Source: Deltaproteobacteria bacterium UBA7527 (lineage in GTDB: Bacteria > Desulfobacterota > Syntrophorhabdia > Syntrophorhabdales > Syntrophorhabdaceae). From it: a stretch of 18,079 nucleotides of DNA. The notes under the pieces are model-generated. The model was not told where the DNA came from, made no database searches, and was given only the letters and a program-made list of their open reading frames with translations. Positions within the stretch are counted from its first letter, which is position 1. Every line of letters starts with the position of its first letter. The position numbers and the translations under genes were made by a program. This document shows, in pieces, positions 14,401 through 18,079 of this stretch. Location of the stretch: the NCBI GenBank assembly GCA_002478225.1, contig DLMV01000018.1, forward strand, positions 2,350 to 20,428, written 5' to 3'.

Positions 14401-17400
14401 CCATGTTTGCAATGCGCTGTCGATCGTGCCGTAGATATTCCCTGTCATGGTCGCCAAGAAATGGAGGGTAAGGACCTTCGAGTTGTTGAGCGTGCCTGAG
14501 AATGTATCTGAGGAAGTGGTGGCAGCTGTGGCATGTCCAAGGAAATAGCCCCAGCTCAGGTCATAATAGTATTGTCCACCAAAATCAAGCGCCTGTGTGC
14601 TTGTTGCCGGCGTTGTGTAAGTTCCTCCCATGCCTGCGTTCCATATGCCCCAGGCATGGCCTGTAAGCCCTACGGAAGAGCCTTCCATATATGAGCTCGG
14701 GATAGTCCCCCCTGACGGAGTGAATCTGCCTGCCACGTGCCCAGTGAAGTTGCTCTGATCGAGGGAGGCCGAGAGGTCCGCCGGCTGGATATCCGTTGTC
14801 TCAACAAAGGTCCTTGTGAGGGTACCGCTCAGCTCCCACATGTCGGGATAAGAATAATATTTTCCCGTGAGGTTGCCGCCGGCATAACCAGCCTTAAGCG
14901 AAGGGTCTATGTAGATTACAAGCGCCTCCGTATTAATTATCCCGTCTTTCCAGAGACCAACGTTATATCCTTTAAAAGCGCCGCCTATCGTTGAAGCTCC
15001 GGTCCATATGGCTGGATTATAATCCAGGTACCAGCCCGAACCATAGGCGAGCCGCGGTTTGCCCGCATAGGGGGACGGAGCCAGATCGCTGTAAGCGCCC
15101 ATCATGTAAAGCTGGGCCGATCCTGTTGACCAGAGGTTGCCGATGCCGCCCAGGATGCCTGTGACATTGTGCGCTTCACTTAAAGGATCTGAATTCGCAT
15201 ACACGAGCCTTGAATAGTTCGTATTGTAATAGAGGAGTCCGCCTGAGACATCCCCGCTGAACGAAAGGTCTGTCCCCGTCCATGCGCCGAGAGCAACCGC
15301 CTTCCAGAGACCGGTATATTCATACGTGCCGTAGACATCGCCGTCCATGGAGCCCCACCTTGTATGGGTGAGGTAATTTCCTGTGAGGGTGCCGAAGAGC
15401 TTGCCTTCACTCGTCGTTGCGCCTGTAGGCACTGTACCTGTTATGGTTGCGAGCCAGTATCCGCTGTCGGGATCACCGGTCGAGGTCTTGCCAAAGGTCC
15501 CGTAAGAGCCTGTCTTCGCGCTCCACGAGGTAGGAACTGTTGAAAGCTCACCAAACTCACCGAGCATGGGGAGCCCGTAGATGCCCCAGGGCTGGGTTGC
15601 GATCGCATACGTAGCGCCCGGGTAGCCAGAATCTTCGCCGCCGGTTATGGCAGCTCCATTATTAAATTTCCCGGAGAGGTATGCCCCGACGCCATCGAGA
15701 GAACCCTGGCTGATATTGCTGTAAAGGGCAGATGCGCTGATGCCAATGTTTGATGACTTCTCTGTCCTGTTGGCAAGACCGTCCATCTTAAACATGCCTA
15801 TATCTTTGTAGATGTCGCCGCTTACGTAGGCCTGCAGGACACCTGCCTTAGGTGTTGATGAGTTATCGATGTAAAGGGCAATGAACTTGCCTTCGAGGGT
15901 CTTCGTACTCTGTATTGCCTTAAAGGCATATTCGTTCCCGCCTGCGATTCCGTAATAGGCCCCTCCGTCATAGGTCGTCTTAAGGCCGGTGGAGACATTG
16001 TAGCTGTATATCGGAGAGGAGGTATACCAGAGGCAGGACGGGCCTACCGAACCCATTATTGTGATAGGGATGTTGCTTCCGCTCCAGAGGCTCGTCGTCC
16101 CTCCGAGATACCCGTCCATAGAGGAGAGATACTCGAATTCTATATACCCGTCATTATTCACTGCATCGAGCATGTCCGAATAGAATTCACTGAAGAACTT
16201 AAGCGCTGTGCCGTTGTAATAGCTGCCTATTACCTGGCCTATCCAGGTGCCGGAATCGCCCTCGCCCATATTGACGCCAGAGAACTTTCCTTCCACATCA
16301 TAGAGCCGTAGCGGCGTCATTACCTTTCCCGTCACGCTGCCTGTTACCTCTCCCGTGTCGGTCCACATGCCGCTTGTCGTCATGAGCCAGTACCCTATCC
16401 CCCCGCTGTCGTTATCAAAGAGGCCGAGGCCTCCGAGCTTTGCGCTCCACGACGGGTTGCCTGTCGGTTTGTATTCATAATAATTGTAAGTTTCATAGCC
16501 AAACTTTATGTTGAAGATACCGAAAGGCAGGGACTGCGAGGGGACATAGAGGAACTTGGTGTCGCCGCCGGCCCCTCCGATAATGCTTCCCGTACCATTG
16601 AAGTCGCCTGATAACCTGCCCCACACCGATCCGCTGTCATAATTCAGATCGTGGGGGTCGAAGACCGTCAGATAAGGCGTGGGGGTAAGAGTACCGCCTG
16701 TTCTCCACATCGTGGAACCCGTGGAGAAGGGATAGTAGGAACCGGAGACATCGCTCTTCATGACGCCTGCGGTGACATATCCGCTGCCGTCGGGCGTGCT
16801 TACATACACGGCCCGTAATGTTCCGTCTGATATGGTGCCGACGGTCGAGGCATCTCCGCCCTTCCATATGGCGCCCACGTATCCTTCCATGGTGCCGGCA
16901 GGGAAAGAAACAGACGGGTTAGCAGAGGCAGAGATAGAGGTGTTCATCAGATAATGCGACGGAATGGAAGGACCAGAGTAAAGCTCGTAGGTGCCTATGG
17001 CGGTAAAGCTTGCAGGGTTTGTCCACGGGGCGGTAAGTCCGCCGAAGTAGCCTTGATCGGTGCCTGCTAATGACATCATGCCGTCGTTATTTAAATAGAG
17101 CGTTCCGCCGCCCCAGTCGCCGAAGAAGTTCGCGGGGGTGCTCACGCCGTTGCCGGCGCCCGACATCCTGAACCACTCACTGACAGAACAATAGGCGCCG
17201 AGATATCTCATAGAGTACCAGCCGAGGTACGGCCCGATCTGGGGGTCATAGCCGATGAAATCGAGGTTCGCGTCCATTGTAAATTTTCCGTTTGCCGCAT
17301 CGTTGGTGTACGAGAGCGGCCCCACCCCATATTGGTTATTTCCCGCGTATCCGAGATAGGGGAGTGATGCGGTCTCCGTTGTGCCAAAGGTTCCCTTGTA

Positions 17401-18079
17401 GATCTCTGAGGTGAAAGCGACCTTCCTGCCTTCATTGGTGAGGCGGTATCCGCCCAGTGCGGTCCTGCCCGACGGTGTGATCGCCATCCCCGAGTCACTG
17501 ACCGTGAATAGAGTAGCGGTCGGGAAAAGTTCGGGCGGTGGAAAACCTGGCGTTGTGGTGTTGAACCAATCAAGAAGGGTCTGCCCTGTCTCGGGTGTGG
17601 GGGTGATGGTCCCAACGGAGCCGCTTTTTGACAGGCTGCCGCTGAAAGAGAAGATGGTGCCGTCAAATGTCCCTGGCGCATCCCCTGTGAGGAAGTAGAG
17701 GTTCCCGCCTTCAAGATAGAGAAAAGAGAGACGGTTCAGCCACGAGCCCTGTACGCCGGGCGTATACCCGAGGAAGGCGCCGCCCTTGTCAGAGGTGCCT
17801 GTTGCAGTGCCCGGATGCGTTGTGCCCGTGTTGCCGGTCACGGTCCCCGATGCTGATATGGTGCCCTTACCGCTGACAGGTATATTGGCAGTGAGGGTGG
17901 TGTTCGATAGCGTTCCGCCCCCTTCAAAAGGCATCCCTCCCAATGTCCCCGTAAGGTTTATTCCTTCCTGCGGTGCAGGCGGTACGGGTGGCGGCGGTGG
18001 CGGCGGTGGCGGCGGATCAGGAACAACCACTACCACTACCTTCGGAGCCGGCGGCGGGGGTGTTTGTCCATCTCCGGTC
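11431..18079 (-). CDS. Giant modular Gly/Ser/Thr/Tyr/Trp-rich protein, 5' end outside the window
   Basis: The frame is open from the stop (TAG, 11431-11433) through the right edge, over 2,210 codons, so the true start is not in view. The GTG at 18034-18036 is only the first possible start inside the window. I do not recognise a family. The visible N-terminal end is a Pro-rich and Val-rich linker (PPPPAPKVVVVVPDPPPP), as found between a domain and a repeat stalk. Then come a Gly/Thr-rich segment, a partial unit (near 17395), five degenerate modules, and a Gly/Ser-rich tail ending GTAAGVAK. Each module repeats the order: GGxxxLW(S/T); xYIDPSxxAGVL; (S/T)GxxYxDIGMWxxxGTL; a WGIW/WGIF segment; SWSAxxGxxGxFG. 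Starts lie near 17058, 16120, 15155, 13955 and 12675. Cysteine is almost absent and turns are frequent, suggesting an extracellular beta-rich stalk or adhesin. Secretion is inferred, since no signal peptide is visible. No RTX, cadherin or Ig-like motif was recognised. Confidence 0.9.
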   Translation of the reverse strand, partial: TGDGQTPPPPAPKVVVVVVPDPPPPPPPPPPVPPAPQEGINLTGTLGGMPFEGGGTLSNTTLTANIPVSGKGTISASGTVTGNTGTTHPGTATGTSDKGGAFLGYTPGVQGSWLNRLSFLYLEGGNLYFLTGDAPGTFDGTIFSFSGSLSKSGSVGTITPTPETGQTLLDWFNTTTPGFPPPELFPTATLFTVSDSGMAITPSGRTALGGYRLTNEGRKVAFTSEIYKGTFGTTETASLPYLGYAGNNQYGVGPLSYTNDAANGKFTMDANLDFIGYDPQIGPYLGWYSMRYLGAYCSVSEWFRMSGAGNGVSTPANFFGDWGGGTLYLNNDGMMSLAGTDQGYFGGLTAPWTNPASFTAIGTYELYSGPSIPSHYLMNTSISASANPSVSFPAGTMEGYVGAIWKGGDASTVGTISDGTLRAVYVSTPDGSGYVTAGVMKSDVSGSYYPFSTGSTMWRTGGTLTPTPYLTVFDPHDLNYDSGSVWGRLSGDFNGTGSIIGGAGGDTKFLYVPSQSLPFGIFNIKFGYETYNYYEYKPTGNPSWSAKLGGLGLFDNDSGGIGYWLMTTSGMWTDTGEVTGSVTGKVMTPLRLYDVEGKFSGVNMGEGDSGTWIGQVIGSYYNGTALKFFSEFYSDMLDAVNNDGYIEFEYLSSMDGYLGGTTSLWSGSNIPITIMGSVGPSCLWYTSSPIYSYNVSTGLKTTYDGGAYYGIAGGNEYAFKAIQSTKTLEGKFIALYIDNSSTPKAGVLQAYVSGDIYKDIGMFKMDGLANRTEKSSNIGISASALYSNISQGSLDGVGAYLSGKFNNGAAITGGEDSGYPGATYAIATQPWGIYGLPMLGEFGELSTVPTSWSAKTGSYGTFGKTSTGDPDSGYWLATITGTVPTGATTSEGKLFGTLTGNYLTHTRWGSMDGDVYGTYEYTGLWKAVALGAWTGTDLSFSGDVSGGLLYYNTNYSRLVYANSDPLSEAHNVTGILGGIGNLWSTGSAQLYMMGAYSDLAPSPYAGKPRLAYGSGWYLDYNPAIWTGASTIGGAFKGYNVGLWKDGIINTEALVIYIDPSLKAGYAGGNLTGKYYSYPDMWELSGTLTRTFVETTDIQPADLSASLDQSNFTGHVAGRFTPSGGTIPSSYMEGSSVGLTGHAWGIWNAGMGGTYTTPATSTQALDFGGQYYYDLSWGYFLGHATAATTSSDTFSGTLNNSKVLTLHFLATMTGNIYGTIDSALQTWQAAGVGKWQATPLTTSLTFSTTDSSPTSLWRALPGTYYEADFTQYDGEAQSYYNYEYRYIQTSGKGFGKVDDDMGPYPDKLYFPNGTMWKRDQYGMISMTGWDIASIDEVRNLPPWMHTDDPSFTPTWYSEWPGFLDVLERRGSDYLYAILGMTGYPWSTGGTPVTVIGRFSPSDYTKPTIVITPFLFGTFYTPHVYGGTANGAYGLTVGGFIADDARGVQMAMRGLYVGPDNQTAGVLRHSQLLKGSLYKDIGMWDAEGTLVATVMNSNFASNTEGVNIGNFSENIIGGPFASQIMGRFTGDSGSLFGTMENSGTARFIKGQDWGIFSSTIWVGGFGVSSTTIPDTWSTQIGAQGQFGAYKDASNNWQADLGMMLIPTLSGTFTGGVVKASNTGTVGQFMTMTKMGTISDVGVLGVYTQPSTVIPNTLYSWQGNSGGVWNTTQYFTFASYFDASNRRFAEMHSGGYSDGSYNHYHYYYDNEVKYGDISFFSDASRTLITQRKYETDVGPFPTPTWYEYTYAKGTNTFSGYTTGTDYPSSFSDAFFSALAAAKGEPAPNYISTWYNFSDSGSISAIMGGVGDLWTATASNPATVYFLGDYDNWNGRPTIFGTNIESYNIKNDTNTTLDGKGAYYGYIGGREIDGTIEGRIYAIYLDPAETSPAGILKGAFTGTVYSGIEMWAGQGTIYPVKLMDVSVPLGDFSSHLYTRDFYDDNGINSSFTLNGYAMGGTDRPYVWQGEGTTFYAAEGSWGVWQSAIGGRYYGITPTDSWTAMLEFIDTTRIMGNAATGTKWSGNKIEGTTVGYGADIQPAQTYTWISVGEAKGTFNPTLLAFQIGVMGVSIETNTFLALASNTVGRTQLQKLNVPCVEVGNVTLTGSGNNFSTLSMNNVKFFAETAGGKPTVWATGSVTGTYTAPPVVGSAIGISGGPLSGSFTFKAWNPDNSGKWLSSVSGTGGFNGSTSFKGAAAGTGATSGSGTISGTAAGVAK
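17987..18013. repeat. Three perfect 9-bp units encoding the polyproline run
   Basis: GGTGGCGGC is repeated three times without change on the plus strand and flanked by near-copies. On the coding (minus) strand it gives the run of ten prolines in the linker of the giant protein. The unit length is a multiple of three, so copy-number change would alter linker length without breaking the frame. Confidence 0.8.

Noticed and set aside
17987..18013. Possible CRISPR or regulatory array from the 9-bp repeats
   Set aside because: The units are contiguous, in frame and encode polyproline; there are no spacers.
11431..18079. RTX or calcium-binding adhesin
   Set aside because: No GGxGxDxLx nonapeptides, cadherin DxDxN motifs or type I secretion signal were seen; the Gly-rich character comes from a different repeat pattern.

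Overview
The window reads as a chromosomal segment of a Gram-negative bacterium of roughly balanced base composition. The evidence for an outer membrane is an OmpH/Skp periplasmic chaperone and a Wzx/Wzy-type surface polysaccharide locus. The style (CHASE2 cyclases, ligase-TPR fusions, giant glycine-rich secreted proteins, heptamer and inverted intergenic repeats) is reminiscent of Nitrospirota or deltaproteobacterial lineages, but that placement is an inference from memory, not shown by any marker gene here.

Layout. 1-147: tail of an unrecognised membrane-like protein (+). 200-2158: CHASE2 receptor-type class III nucleotide cyclase (+), with its own promoter and a strong intrinsic terminator. 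2237-4543: O-antigen ligase/polymerase fused to TPRs (+). 4546-5649: GT4 glycosyltransferase (-). 5779-6824: GT2 glycosyltransferase (+) broken by a frameshift at an A10 tract. 6802-8220 and 8217-9656: Wzx-type flippase and the polyprenyl-phosphate sugar-1-phosphate transferase (-), translationally coupled behind one promoter. 9657-9913, the longest gene-free stretch (257 bp), holds that promoter and an inverted repeat with perfect 21-bp ends. 9914-10429 ompH/skp, 10440-10877 hepT and 10870-11313 mntA (all -) are tightly packed. 11431 to the right edge (-): one open frame of more than 2,200 codons, cut by the window edge, encoding a giant Gly/Ser/Thr/Tyr/Trp-rich protein made of five degenerate modules.

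How they fit together. The sugar transferase loads the first sugar onto undecaprenyl phosphate, the GT4 and (if functional) GT2 enzymes extend it, the flippase turns the lipid-linked unit across the inner membrane, and the ligase/polymerase-TPR protein polymerises or transfers it. The CHASE2 cyclase may supply a second-messenger input from the periplasm. The chaperone and the giant surface/secreted protein are also envelope functions. The MntA-HepT toxin-antitoxin pair sits inside the envelope gene run, directly upstream of ompH.

Most promising for novelty: the giant modular protein (order of five sequence elements repeated five times, with aromatic-rich inserts), the A10 tract that could be an on/off or slippage switch in a glycosyltransferase, and the packed MntA-HepT-OmpH gene string. 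No tRNA, rRNA, CRISPR array, integrase or transposase was seen.
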